This document shows positions 42,816 to 53,156 of a DNA stretch of 64,000 nt, one piece after another. Both the position numbers and the translations under genes were made by a program. Origin of the DNA: Actinoallomurus liliacearum (GTDB lineage: Bacteria > Actinomycetota > Actinomycetes > Streptosporangiales > Streptosporangiaceae); contig NZ_BAABHJ010000001.1 in the NCBI RefSeq assembly GCF_039542035.1, positions 434,001 to 498,000 of the forward strand, given 5' to 3'. Below the pieces are notes generated by a model that did no database searches, was not told the DNA's origin, and saw only the letters and a list, made by a program, of their open reading frames with translations. The first letter of the stretch is position 1. Every line of letters starts with the position of its first letter.

Positions 42816-45410
42816 ATGTTCCCTCACCTGGTGTTCGTCGGGGCGCGTCCCGAGATCATCGGCAAGCTCCTCGGTGTGCCCGTCACGCTGACCGCCATCG
42901 TGCGCACCGGCACCGACGAGACCTTCGAACGCAAGCTCGCGCTGCGGACGTTCAGCACCGACGTCACCGACGTCGACGCGCTGCTGGCCTGCGCCCGGGA
43001 GATCCACGCCTGGCGGCCGATCGACGCGATGATCGCGGCCACCGAGCACGCGCTGCTGCCCACCGCGATCGTGGGCGAGGCCCTCGGTGTCCGGGTGAAC
43101 CCGGTCGAGGCCGTGACGCTCGCGCAGGACAAGGCGGCGATGCGGCGCCGGCTCGCCGAGCGCGGCGTCGAGACGATCGCCCACCGCGTCTGCACCGACG
43201 TCGAGGAGGTACGCGAGTTCCTCGACACCTGTCCCGGAGGCGTCCTCCTGAAGCCGGCCGACGGCAACGGGGGCCGGGGCGTCGCCCTCGTCCGGACTCC
43301 GGACGACATCCCGAACGCCTGGGCGCACACCGCGCCCGAGTCCCGCACGGCGGGCGTGCTCGCCGAGGAGTTCCTCACCGGGCTGGAGACCAGCGTCGAG
43401 ACGATGAGCGCCGGCGGGCGGCACCGCGCGCTCATCGTCCCCGCCAAGCACACGTCGGGACCGCCGCACTTCGTCGAGATCGCGCACCAGATGCCGGGTG
43501 AGCACCCGCCCGAGGTCGTCAAGACGGCCACCGAGGCCGTGTTCGCCGCCCTCGACGCCATCGGCTACATGTGGGGCCCCACCAACACCGAGGTCATGAT
43601 CGACGGCGACCGGGCCACCGTGGTCGAGATCAACCCTCGCTGGGGCGGGGCCCGGTACTGGGAGATGCTCGAGCTGGTCGTCGGCGTCGACATGGCCGAG
43701 GCCACCGCCCTGGCCTACGCGTACGACCGGCTGCCGGCCCCCTTCGACGTGCCGGCCGCGACGTGCGCCGTACGGCTCCTGACCCCGCCTCCCGGCCGGA
43801 TCGTCGCGATCACCGGGCTGGACGAGGCCACCGCCGTCGACGGCGTCGTCCGCATCGGCGAGCTGAACCGGGTCGGCGACGTGATGCCCTCCCTCACCGA
43901 CTTCCGGGGACGAGCCGGGTACGTCCTGGCGACCGGCCCCGACCGGCGGGCCGCGGCCGACATCGCCGAGCACGCCGCCTCCCTGATCGACATGCGGACG
44001 ATCCCGGCCGCATCGAACGCGAAGGATGACGCCTCCATGCGCGACGACGTTCGGCAGACCCTGAGCAAGCTCCTGCCCGGCGTACGGTCCGACCTCGACG
44101 CCCTGATCCGGATCCCCTCCGTCAGCGCCGATCCCGCCCACGCGGCGGACGTACGGCGTTCGGCGGAGCTGACCGCGCGGCTGCTGAAGGAGGCGGGCGC
44201 GGCCGACGTGGAGATCCTCGACGACATCGAGGGCGGCCGCCCCGCGGTCGTCGCGCACTTCCCGGCGCCGCCGGACATGCCGACCGTGCTGCTGTACGCG
44301 CACCACGACGTCCAGCCGACCGGTGACCCCGGCGGCTGGACGAGCCCGCCGTTCGAGCCGGAGGAGCGGGACGGGCGCCTGTTCGCCCGTGGCTCGGCCG
44401 ACGACAAGGCGGGCATCGCCGCCCACCTGGCCGTGCTCCGGTTCTTCGGCGGCCGGCCGCCGGTCGGCGTCACGGTCTTCGTCGAGGGTGAGGAGGAGAT
44501 CGGCTCGCCGACGCTGGGCGCGTTCCTGGAACGGCACCGCGACAAGCTCACCGCGGACGTCTGCGTCCTCGCCGACTCCACGAACCTCGACGTCGGCACG
44601 CCGTCCCTCACGACGACCCTCCGTGGGATGACCGACGTCATCGTCGAGGTACGGGCACTGGAGCACAGCGTGCACTCCGGCATCTACGGCGGGGCCACCC
44701 CAGACGCCCTGACCGCGCTGTGCCGCCTGCTGGCCACCCTCCACGACGACGAGGGCCGGGTCGCCGTCGAGGGCCTCGTCTCGGCGCCCGCGCCCGCGGT
44801 GGACTACCCGGAGGAGCGGTTCCGCGCCGAGGCGGGCCTGCTCGACGGAGTCCGGCTGCTGGGCGACGGCACCGTCGCCGAACGCATCTGGACGAAGCCC
44901 GCGCTGACCGTGCTGGCCATCGACGCGACCCCGGTCGCCAAGGCGTCCAACACGCTCACCGCGACGGCCCGCGCCAAGGTCAGCCTCCGCCTCGCGCCGG
45001 GCGAGGACGCCCCGGCCGCGCAGCGGAAGCTGATCGAGCACCTGCGCGACCGTGCTCCCTGGGGCGTCGAGGTCGAGGTCACCGCGGGCAAGGCCGGCCG
45101 GCCGTACGCCGTCGACACCACGGGCCCGGCGTTCGAGGCGGCCCGCAGCGCCTACGGCCTGGCGTACGGCGGCGACCTCGTCCACGTCGGGATCGGCGGG
45201 ACGATCCCGTTCATCGCGGAGTTCGCCGACGCCTTTCCCGACGCCGCGATCCTCGTCACCAGCGCGGGCTCCGACCCCGACTGCCGGGCGCACGGCCTCG
45301 ACGAGAGCCTGCACCTGGGCGACTTCGAGAACGCCTGCCTGGCCCAGGTGCTGCTGCTCATCGAGCTGGCCCGCCAGAACGACAAGAACCAGCCGGCCCG
45401 CGCGATCTGA
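42816..45410 (+). CDS. ATP-grasp ligase fused to M20 metallopeptidase
   Basis: One uninterrupted frame of 864 residues. Residues 1-405 are an ATP-grasp ligase: LLKPADGNGGRGVALV binds ATP, and TNTEVMIDGDRATVVEINPRWGG supplies Mg ligands in two stretches. Residues 408-864 are an M20 dipeptidase-like enzyme with AHHDVQPTG, ARGSADDKAGIAAHL, the catalytic Glu pair in EGEEEIGSP, LADSTNLD and a final His in HGLDESLHLG. All metal ligands look intact. An internal ATG 44037 with GAAGGA ten bases upstream could also yield the peptidase alone. Ligase and hydrolase in one chain could mean protection and deprotection, or proofreading. Last gene of the operon. Confidence 0.85.
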   Translation: MFPHLVFVGARPEIIGKLLGVPVTLTAIVRTGTDETFERKLALRTFSTDVTDVDALLACAREIHAWRPIDAMIAATEHALLPTAIVGEALGVRVNPVEAVTLAQDKAAMRRRLAERGVETIAHRVCTDVEEVREFLDTCPGGVLLKPADGNGGRGVALVRTPDDIPNAWAHTAPESRTAGVLAEEFLTGLETSVETMSAGGRHRALIVPAKHTSGPPHFVEIAHQMPGEHPPEVVKTATEAVFAALDAIGYMWGPTNTEVMIDGDRATVVEINPRWGGARYWEMLELVVGVDMAEATALAYAYDRLPAPFDVPAATCAVRLLTPPPGRIVAITGLDEATAVDGVVRIGELNRVGDVMPSLTDFRGRAGYVLATGPDRRAAADIAEHAASLIDMRTIPAASNAKDDASMRDDVRQTLSKLLPGVRSDLDALIRIPSVSADPAHAADVRRSAELTARLLKEAGAADVEILDDIEGGRPAVVAHFPAPPDMPTVLLYAHHDVQPTGDPGGWTSPPFEPEERDGRLFARGSADDKAGIAAHLAVLRFFGGRPPVGVTVFVEGEEEIGSPTLGAFLERHRDKLTADVCVLADSTNLDVGTPSLTTTLRGMTDVIVEVRALEHSVHSGIYGGATPDALTALCRLLATLHDDEGRVAVEGLVSAPAPAVDYPEERFRAEAGLLDGVRLLGDGTVAERIWTKPALTVLAIDATPVAKASNTLTATARAKVSLRLAPGEDAPAAQRKLIEHLRDRAPWGVEVEVTAGKAGRPYAVDTTGPAFEAARSAYGLAYGGDLVHVGIGGTIPFIAEFADAFPDAAILVTSAGSDPDCRAHGLDESLHLGDFENACLAQVLLLIELARQNDKNQPARAI

Positions 45411-45430
45411 CGGACCGGCCCATCGGCGAG

Positions 45431-45463
45431 GACGAGCCTGGCGGCGGCGCCGCCAGGCTCGTC
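45431..45463. terminator. Terminator at the end of the island
   Basis: Perfect 15-bp stem GACGAGCCTGGCGGC / GCCGCCAGGCTCGTC with a 3-base loop, 20 bases after the fusion gene and between it and the convergent glyA. Confidence 0.75.
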
Positions 45464-45581
45464 GGCTCACCGCGCGACGGAGCGGGGGCAGGGACGGGCG
45501 CCGGGATCAGCGCTTCTCTCGGGACATGAGGGAAGAACCCGGCGTGCCGTCGGCTGCCGGGTCCTTCTCATCGGTCGCGGG

Positions 45582-46847
<1,266 letters not shown>

Positions 46848-46867
46848 GGGGCCTCCAGATACGGGCT

Positions 46868-46945
46868 CCCAGCACCCAGGCGCGCGGTGCCAGATCTGTT
46901 CGCTCCCCGGTGGTGAACTCCACCTCATGCGCCAGTCGCGGATCA
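46868..46945 (-). promoter_or_regulatory. ZTP (pfl-motif) riboswitch in the glyA leader
   Basis: Reading the minus strand from 46945 one finds GCGACTGGCG, then a GGTGGAGTTCACC helix, CCGGGGAGCG, a variable linker, and GCGCCTGGGTGC. These are the two conserved halves of the pfl motif that binds ZMP/ZTP. It ends about 20 bases before the glyA start, close enough to control ribosome access or a terminator. glyA is a classic target of this riboswitch. Confidence 0.85.
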
Positions 46946-47050
46946 CATCCTAACGGACGGCTCCGCCGTCGATCGGGATTTCGCGCGGGACGCGTTCGGC
47001 CCGGTTCCGCCGAGGCGGGACCGGGCCGAACGGTGCTGCGATACGCGGAG

Positions 47051-47422
47051 CTAGTTGCGAGCGCGCTGCATCGCCGCGTGGATGGCGGCGCGCTCGGCGC
47101 GCAGCTTGGCCAGCGCCTCCTCGAGGATGGCCTCGCCGTCGGCGTCGCTGCGCCGCTCCTTCACGTAGGCGAGATGCGTCTTGTAGGGCTCATTGCGCGG
47201 CGGCGCCGGCGGGTTCTCGGGGTCCTTACCGGCGGGGAACCCGCACCGGGGACAGTCCCACTGGTCGGGAACCGCGACGTCGGTCGCGAAACTCGGCCGG
47301 GACTCATGCCGGTTCGCGCAGTAGAAGCTCACCCAGACGCGCGGGGCCGCCTCACCACGCTCGGCCTCTCCCATCGGGCCAGCACCGACTCGGCTACCCC
47401 GAATAGCGTTGCCACTACCCAC
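47051..47422 (-). CDS. rbpA: RNA polymerase-binding protein RbpA
   Basis: 123 residues. Actinobacterial RNA polymerase activator that stabilises the open complex with principal sigma factors. The N-terminus GSGNAIRGSRVGAGPMGEAER is characteristic, and a zinc site is formed by C in FYCANRHE with DCPRCGFPAG. Basic linker and sigma-interacting helices follow. GTG 47422 has GAGGAG seven bases upstream. It lies between glyA and secG. Confidence 0.95.
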   Translation of the reverse strand: MGSGNAIRGSRVGAGPMGEAERGEAAPRVWVSFYCANRHESRPSFATDVAVPDQWDCPRCGFPAGKDPENPPAPPRNEPYKTHLAYVKERRSDADGEAILEEALAKLRAERAAIHAAMQRARN

Positions 47423-47496
47423 GGACTACTCCTCGCTTCCTTTGCCGCCGCTGCGCGAAGCGGCGGCCGTCAACACACTGCGGGTTTGGCTCGTAC

Positions 47497-47739
47497 TCAG
47501 CCGTGATGGCCGTGCTTGAGCAGCAGACCCAGCGCGATGATCGACGCGAACCAGATCACGCCCGCGCCGATCGTGAACCGGTCGAGGTTCCGCTCGACCA
47601 CGGACGACCCGCCGAGCGACGAGCTGATGCCGCCGCCGAACAGGTCCGACAGCCCACCGCCCTTCCCCTTGTGCAGGAGGACGAGCAGCACCATCAGCGC
47701 GCTCGTGATGATGAGCACGATGGAGATTGTGATGATCAC
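47497..47739 (-). CDS. secG: Preprotein translocase subunit SecG
   Basis: 80 residues, two transmembrane helices (IITISIVLIITSALMVLLVL; then GAGVIWFASIIALGLLL) joined by a Gly-rich loop KGKGGGLSDLFGGGISSSLG. This is the normal SecG topology in the SecYEG channel. The start is GTG 47739. In actinomycetes it usually follows tpiA, as here after 129 bases. Confidence 0.94.
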   Translation of the reverse strand: MIITISIVLIITSALMVLLVLLHKGKGGGLSDLFGGGISSSLGGSSVVERNLDRFTIGAGVIWFASIIALGLLLKHGHHG

Positions 47740-47868
47740 AGCAGTTCAGCGCTTTCGTGATTCACCCCGCTGCTCGCGGGGAATGTTCGCGTATTCAGGT
47801 CATCCGCTATCGAGGGTACGACGTTCCACCGCGTGGTTCAGCAGAAACGCGCAGTCTGATGCGCAAGA

Positions 47869-48669
47869 TCACACGGGTAGCTCGCGATACCTGCAGATCT
47901 TGACGAACTCCCCCGCGTCCAGGCTCGCTCCACCGACGAGCGCTCCGTCGATGTCCGGCTTCGCCATGATGCCGGCGATGTTGCCGCCCTTGACGGAGCC
48001 CCCGTAGAGGATGCGGACCTGATCGGCGAGGTCTCCACTGTACAGCTCGGCCAGCCGCGTGCGGATCGCGCCGCAGACCTCCTGCGCGTCTTCCGGCGTG
48101 GCGACCTCGCCGGTGCCGATCGCCCACACCGGCTCGTACGCGATCACGATGCGCTGCGCCTGGTCGGCCGGGACCTTCTGCAGACCGCCTTCGACCTGGG
48201 CGAGCGTGTGGGACAGGTGCTCGCCGGCCTTGCGGACCTCCAGACCCTCGCCGACGCACAGGATCGGCGTCAGGTCGTCCTTGAGGGCCGCCTTCACCTT
48301 GGCGTTGACGAGCGTGTCGTCCTCGTGGTGGTACTGGCGGCGCTCGGAGTGCCCGGCCAGGACGTACGTGCAGCCGAGCTTGGCGAGCATCGCGGCGGAG
48401 ATCTCGCCGGTGTAGGCGCCCTTCTCGTGCGGCGAGACGTCCTGCGCGCCGTACACGAGCTTGAGCTTGTCGGCGTCCACGAGCATCTGAATGCTGCGGA
48501 TGAAGGTGAACGGCGGCAGCATCGCGACGTCCACCGCCTCGTAGTCGGCGTCCTTGAGGCCGAAGGCGACCTTCTGGACGTGCGCGATGCCCTCGAAGTG
48601 GGTGAGGTTCATCTTCCAGTTGCCGGCGATGAGCGGCTTCCGCTGCTGCGGGGCGGGTTTCGATGCCAC
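47869..48669 (-). CDS. tpiA: Triosephosphate isomerase
   Basis: 266 residues, TIM barrel that interconverts dihydroxyacetone phosphate and glyceraldehyde 3-phosphate. Catalytic Lys in AGNWKMNLTH, His in LAGHSERRQ and Glu in AYEPVWAIGTG are present. The start GTG 48669 is two bases from the pgk stop, so the two are co-translated from the gap-pgk-tpiA transcript. Confidence 0.97.
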   Translation of the reverse strand: MASKPAPQQRKPLIAGNWKMNLTHFEGIAHVQKVAFGLKDADYEAVDVAMLPPFTFIRSIQMLVDADKLKLVYGAQDVSPHEKGAYTGEISAAMLAKLGCTYVLAGHSERRQYHHEDDTLVNAKVKAALKDDLTPILCVGEGLEVRKAGEHLSHTLAQVEGGLQKVPADQAQRIVIAYEPVWAIGTGEVATPEDAQEVCGAIRTRLAELYSGDLADQVRILYGGSVKGGNIAGIMAKPDIDGALVGGASLDAGEFVKICRYRELPV

Positions 48670-48671
48670 GA

Positions 48672-49868
48672 TCAGTCCTCCAGGACGGACAGGCCGGGCA
48701 GCGTCTTGCCCTCGAGGTACTCGAGGCTCGCGCCGCCACCGGTCGAGATGTGGGAGAAGCCGTCCTCGTCGAGGCCGAGCTTGCGCACGGCCGCGGCCGA
48801 GTCGCCGCCGCCGACCACGGTGAACGCGTCCGAGGCGATCAGGGCCTCCGCCACCGCGCGGGTGCCGCCGGCGAAGGCGTCGAACTCGAACACGCCCATC
48901 GGGCCGTTCCAGAAGACGGTGGCCGCGTCGGCGAGCTTGCTCGCGAACAGCTCACGGGTGCGCGGGCCGATGTCCAGGCCCTCGCGGTCGGCCGGGATCG
49001 CGGTGGCCTCGACGGCCTCGTGCTCCGCGTCGGGGGCGAACTCGGTGGCCGCCAGCACGTCGACCGGCAGGACGAGGTCGACGTCGCGCTTGGCCGCCTC
49101 CTCGATGAACCCGCGGACCTGGTCGAGCTGGTCCTCCTGCAGCAGCGACTTGCCGACCTCGTGGCCCTGGGCCTTCAGGAAGGTGTACGCCATGCCGCCG
49201 CCGATGATCAGGCGGTCGACCTTGCCGAGGAGGTTGGCGATGACGCCGAGCTTGTCGGAGACCTTCGCGCCGCCCAGGACGACGACGTACGGCCGGGCGG
49301 GGTCGCCGGTGAGGCGGCGGAGCACGTCGACCTCGGCGGCGATGAGGCCGCCGGCCGCGTGCGGGAGCCGCTGCGGCACGTCGTAGACGCTGGCGTGCTT
49401 GCGGTGCACGGCGCCGAAGCCGTCGCCGACGTACAGCTCGGCGAGCGCGGCCAGGCGGTCGGCGAACTCGCCGCGCTCGGCGTCGTCCTTGCTGGTCTCA
49501 CCGGCCTCGAAGCGGAGGTTCTCCAGGAGGGCGACCTCGCCGTCCTGGAGCGCGTCGACGGTGGCCCGCGCGGAGTCACCGACGGTGTCGGTGGCGAAGC
49601 GGACCTCGCGGCCCAGCAGCTCGCCCAGCCGCTCGGCGACGGGCGCCAGCGAGAACTCCGGCTTCACCTGCCCCTTGGGGCGGCCGAGGTGGGCGCAGAC
49701 GATGACGCGCGCGCCCTTGTCGGCGAGCTTGTTGATGGTCGGGACGCTGGCCCGGATCCGGCCGTCATCCCCGATCACGCCGTCCTGCAGCGGAACGTTG
49801 AGGTCCGAACGGACCAGCACCCGCTTACCGCGCACGTCGCCGAGATCGTCGATCGTGGACATGCTCAT
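48672..49868 (-). CDS. pgk: Phosphoglycerate kinase
   Basis: 398 residues. Transfers phosphate from 1,3-bisphosphoglycerate to ADP in glycolysis. Substrate residues in VRSDLNVPLQDG and AHLGRPKG, hinge VLGGAKVSDKLGVI, nucleotide site GGGDSAAAV. ATG 49868 (MSMSTIDDLG), nine bases after AGGAG, is preferred; a second ATG lies two codons later. It lies downstream of gap with a long hairpin between. Confidence 0.96.
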   Translation of the reverse strand: MSMSTIDDLGDVRGKRVLVRSDLNVPLQDGVIGDDGRIRASVPTINKLADKGARVIVCAHLGRPKGQVKPEFSLAPVAERLGELLGREVRFATDTVGDSARATVDALQDGEVALLENLRFEAGETSKDDAERGEFADRLAALAELYVGDGFGAVHRKHASVYDVPQRLPHAAGGLIAAEVDVLRRLTGDPARPYVVVLGGAKVSDKLGVIANLLGKVDRLIIGGGMAYTFLKAQGHEVGKSLLQEDQLDQVRGFIEEAAKRDVDLVLPVDVLAATEFAPDAEHEAVEATAIPADREGLDIGPRTRELFASKLADAATVFWNGPMGVFEFDAFAGGTRAVAEALIASDAFTVVGGGDSAAAVRKLGLDEDGFSHISTGGGASLEYLEGKTLPGLSVLED

Positions 49869-49891
49869 TGATCGCACTCCTGGTCGTGTCG

Positions 49892-49930
49892 GAACGAGCG
49901 CAGCAGGTCCGGGACCTGCTGCGCTCGTTC
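49892..49930 (-). terminator. Perfect 18-bp hairpin in the gap-pgk gap
   Basis: Arms GAACGAGCGCAGCAGGTC and its exact complement around a CGG loop. It sits between gap and pgk, 24 bases upstream of the pgk start. No U-tract, so it may be a partial terminator or an mRNA processing/stability element that gives unequal gap and pgk expression. Confidence 0.65.
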
Positions 49931-49999
49931 GTGGGTTCGCCGTCACCGGCTCACGGCGCACTCGCGCCGATCACTCGGCGCGCGCCCGCCGCCCTCGGC

Positions 50000-51004
<1,005 letters not shown>

Positions 51005-51195
51005 GGCACCGATCTCCTCATGCTTCGCGCCCCCGGAGGCACCCAGGGGCCTGTGAACCTGACGTGTGCTCTCGTGGTCGACCCTACCGAACCCGTCGTG
51101 ACGTGACTGTAACCACCGGGCCGGAACGACCGGTCCGCCGCCCTGCCGGGAGCCAACATCCGAATGGCGGGCGGCGGACCATGCCCAGCGTAATT

Positions 51196-51219
51196 GGTCT
51201 AGACCTAATGGTCTAGACC
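51196..51219. promoter_or_regulatory. Tandem DasR-type (dre) operators upstream of gap
   Basis: Two copies of the perfect palindrome GGTCTAGACC (51196-51205 and 51210-51219) separated by TAAT. The second with its flanks reads TGGTCTAGACCA, the consensus dre site for the GntR-family GlcNAc regulator DasR in streptomycetes; the first differs at one flank base. Centres are 14 bp apart. Confidence 0.75.
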
Positions 51220-51251
51220 AAATCGATACAGATCGCCCCATACGTCCCCTA

Positions 51252-51265
51252 GTGATTCGCATCAC
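51252..51265. promoter_or_regulatory. Crp-like dyad upstream of gap
   Basis: GTGA-N6-TCAC (GTGATTCGCATCAC), the core of cAMP-receptor-type sites. A similar GTGA-N6-TCAC occurs at 58172-58185. Short motif, so chance is possible. Confidence 0.35.
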
Positions 51266-51375
51266 TCCAGGCCGTCGCCGACGGGGGCGACCACCACGGC
51301 GCCGAGGATCGCCCGTCACCGCGGTGCCTCGCCGAGTACGTCGCCGGTACGACCACCGCCCCGACCCGGCGTGGG

Positions 51376-52653
51376 TCACCCGCCGGGGCCGGCGGACGCG
51401 AGCCGGCCCGCGCGGGCGTCGAGATAGCGCTTCTCCGGCACGCTCGTCGCGTACCGGGCGGCGGTCCGGTACGCGTCCAGGGCCTCCTGCCGGCGGCCCG
51501 CGGTCTCCAGCAGGTGGGCCCGTACGGCATGGAGCCGGTGGTGGCGCGCCACGCGGTCGTCGGCCTCCAGGCCGGCGACCAGGTCCAGGCCGTGCCGCGG
51601 ACCGTGCACCATGGCGACGGCGACCGCCCGGCCCAGGGTGGTCATCGGGTTCGGCGCGACGCGCTCCAGCAGCTCGTACAGCGCCAGGACCTGCGGCCAG
51701 TCGGTGTCCTCGACCCGCTCGGCCTCGTCATGGACCGCGGCGATGGCCGCTTGGATCTGGTACGGCCCGAGCTCGCGGGTGCGGGACAGCGTCGCGGTGA
51801 TGAGGGCGACGCCTTCGGTGATGAGGCCCCGGTCCCAGCGGCCGCGGTCCTGCTCGGCCAGGGGGACGAGCGAGCCGTCCGGGCGCGTACGGGCGTCACG
51901 GCGGGCCTCGGTCAGGAGCATGAGGGCCAGCAGCCCGGCGACCTCGCCGTCGTCCGGCAGCAGCCGGCGCAGCAGGCGGGTCAGGCGCAGGGCGTCGGCG
52001 GTCAGGTCGTGCCGCTGCAGATCGGGACCGGCGCTGACGGTGTAGCCCTCGTTGAACATCAGGTACAGGACGTGCAGCACCGCCCGGAGCCGTTCGGGGC
52101 GTTCGGCCGGCGGCGGGAGCTCGAATCTCGCGCCCGCCTTGCGGATCGTCTGCTTGGCCCGGCTGATGCGCTGGGCCATGGTCGGCTCGGGGACGAAGAA
52201 GGCGCGGGCGATCTCGGCGGTGCCGAGCCCGCCGACCGCCCGCAGCGTCAGCGCGACCTGCGTCGGCGGCGAGAGGGCGGGATGGCAGCACAGGAACAGC
52301 AGCGTCAGGCTGTCGTCGTGCCCGCCCGAAGGCCGCTGGTCGGCGGCGGCCGCGACCAGGAGTGCGGGCGGAGTGGCGAGGAGGTCGGCGTCCTCCCGCC
52401 GCCGGCGCGCCGCGTCGCTGCGGACCCGGTCGGTGAACCGCCTCGTGGCGACGGTGGCCAGCCAGCCGTACGGATTGTCCGGGACGCCCTCGGCGGGCCA
52501 CTGGGCGGCGGCGGCGAGCAGCGCCTCCTGAACGGCGTCCTCGCAGCCGTCGAAGCGGCCGTAGCGGCGCATGAGGGCCCCGAGGACCTGCGGCGCCAGG
52601 CGGCGCAGCAGGTCCTCGAGCGGCTCGTCGGACGGCGCCCCGGCAAAGGTCAC
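51376..52653 (-). CDS. ECF sigma factor with long C-terminal TPR-like extension (ECF42 type)
   Basis: 425 residues. Sigma2 region LLRRLAPQVLGALMRRYGRFDGCEDAVQEALLAA and sigma4 with LGTAEIARAFFVPEPTMAQRISRAKQTIRK in the first 190 residues; the remaining 230 form a helical TPR-like domain with LYLMFNEGYT and YQIQAAIAAVHDEA. This architecture and the partner gene identify the ECF42 group, which has no membrane anti-sigma factor. GTG 52653 overlaps the stop of the DGPF gene (GTGA), so the two are coupled. Confidence 0.9.
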   Translation of the reverse strand: MTFAGAPSDEPLEDLLRRLAPQVLGALMRRYGRFDGCEDAVQEALLAAAAQWPAEGVPDNPYGWLATVATRRFTDRVRSDAARRRREDADLLATPPALLVAAAADQRPSGGHDDSLTLLFLCCHPALSPPTQVALTLRAVGGLGTAEIARAFFVPEPTMAQRISRAKQTIRKAGARFELPPPAERPERLRAVLHVLYLMFNEGYTVSAGPDLQRHDLTADALRLTRLLRRLLPDDGEVAGLLALMLLTEARRDARTRPDGSLVPLAEQDRGRWDRGLITEGVALITATLSRTRELGPYQIQAAIAAVHDEAERVEDTDWPQVLALYELLERVAPNPMTTLGRAVAVAMVHGPRHGLDLVAGLEADDRVARHHRLHAVRAHLLETAGRRQEALDAYRTAARYATSVPEKRYLDARAGRLASAGPGG

Positions 52654-53015
52654 AGAGTGTTCCCGGCGGCCTCGTGCAGGATCGGCCAGACCTCGACCGC
52701 GCGCGTCGAGGCGAACGGCAGCTCGGCGGCGATCTCCAGCGCGCGCCGCTCCCCGTCCACGTCGATCAGGTACCAGCTCGCCAGGTACTCCTTGGTCTCC
52801 AGGTACGGACCGTCGGTCACCGCCGGCACGCCGTCGCGCACCCGCACGACCTTCGCCTGGGCCGCGTCCGCGTTGCCGTACGCGCCCAGCAGTTCGCCGG
52901 TCTCGGCGTACTTCCGGTTGAACGCGTCCTGCGCCGCGACGGCCTTGGCGAACTCCTCCTCCGGGAACGACTCCCACAGCTCCTGGTTGCCGTAGATCAG
53001 GATCATGTACTTCAC
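52650..53015 (-). CDS. YCII/DGPF-domain protein
   Basis: 121 residues, small YCII-related protein with MKYMILIYGNQELWESFP at the N-terminus and the VTDGPYLETKEYLASWYLID block that gives the DGPF family its name. In actinomycetes such genes pair with ECF42 sigma factors and are often their targets. Biochemical function unknown. GTG 53015 start; the 3' end overlaps the sigma gene by four bases. Confidence 0.9.
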   Translation of the reverse strand: MKYMILIYGNQELWESFPEEEFAKAVAAQDAFNRKYAETGELLGAYGNADAAQAKVVRVRDGVPAVTDGPYLETKEYLASWYLIDVDGERRALEIAAELPFASTRAVEVWPILHEAAGNTL

Positions 53016-53156
53016 GCTCGTCGCCCTTCGCTCCGGACGCCCCCATCGGGCGTCTCTCGCCAGGTGGTCGGGGCCGGCGGGCGGCCCTCGACATCCTCCG
53101 CCGAGATTTCTCCACCGGATCCCGGACGCGGATCACCGGGATCGGCGGATCCGCCG

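Larger units (their letters stand above)
51005..51375. other. gap leader and promoter region
   Basis: 371 bp between the gap start and the end of the sigma-factor gene. It contains the tandem DasR-type sites (51196-51219) and a Crp-like dyad (51252-51265). No other gene is evident. Confidence 0.6.
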
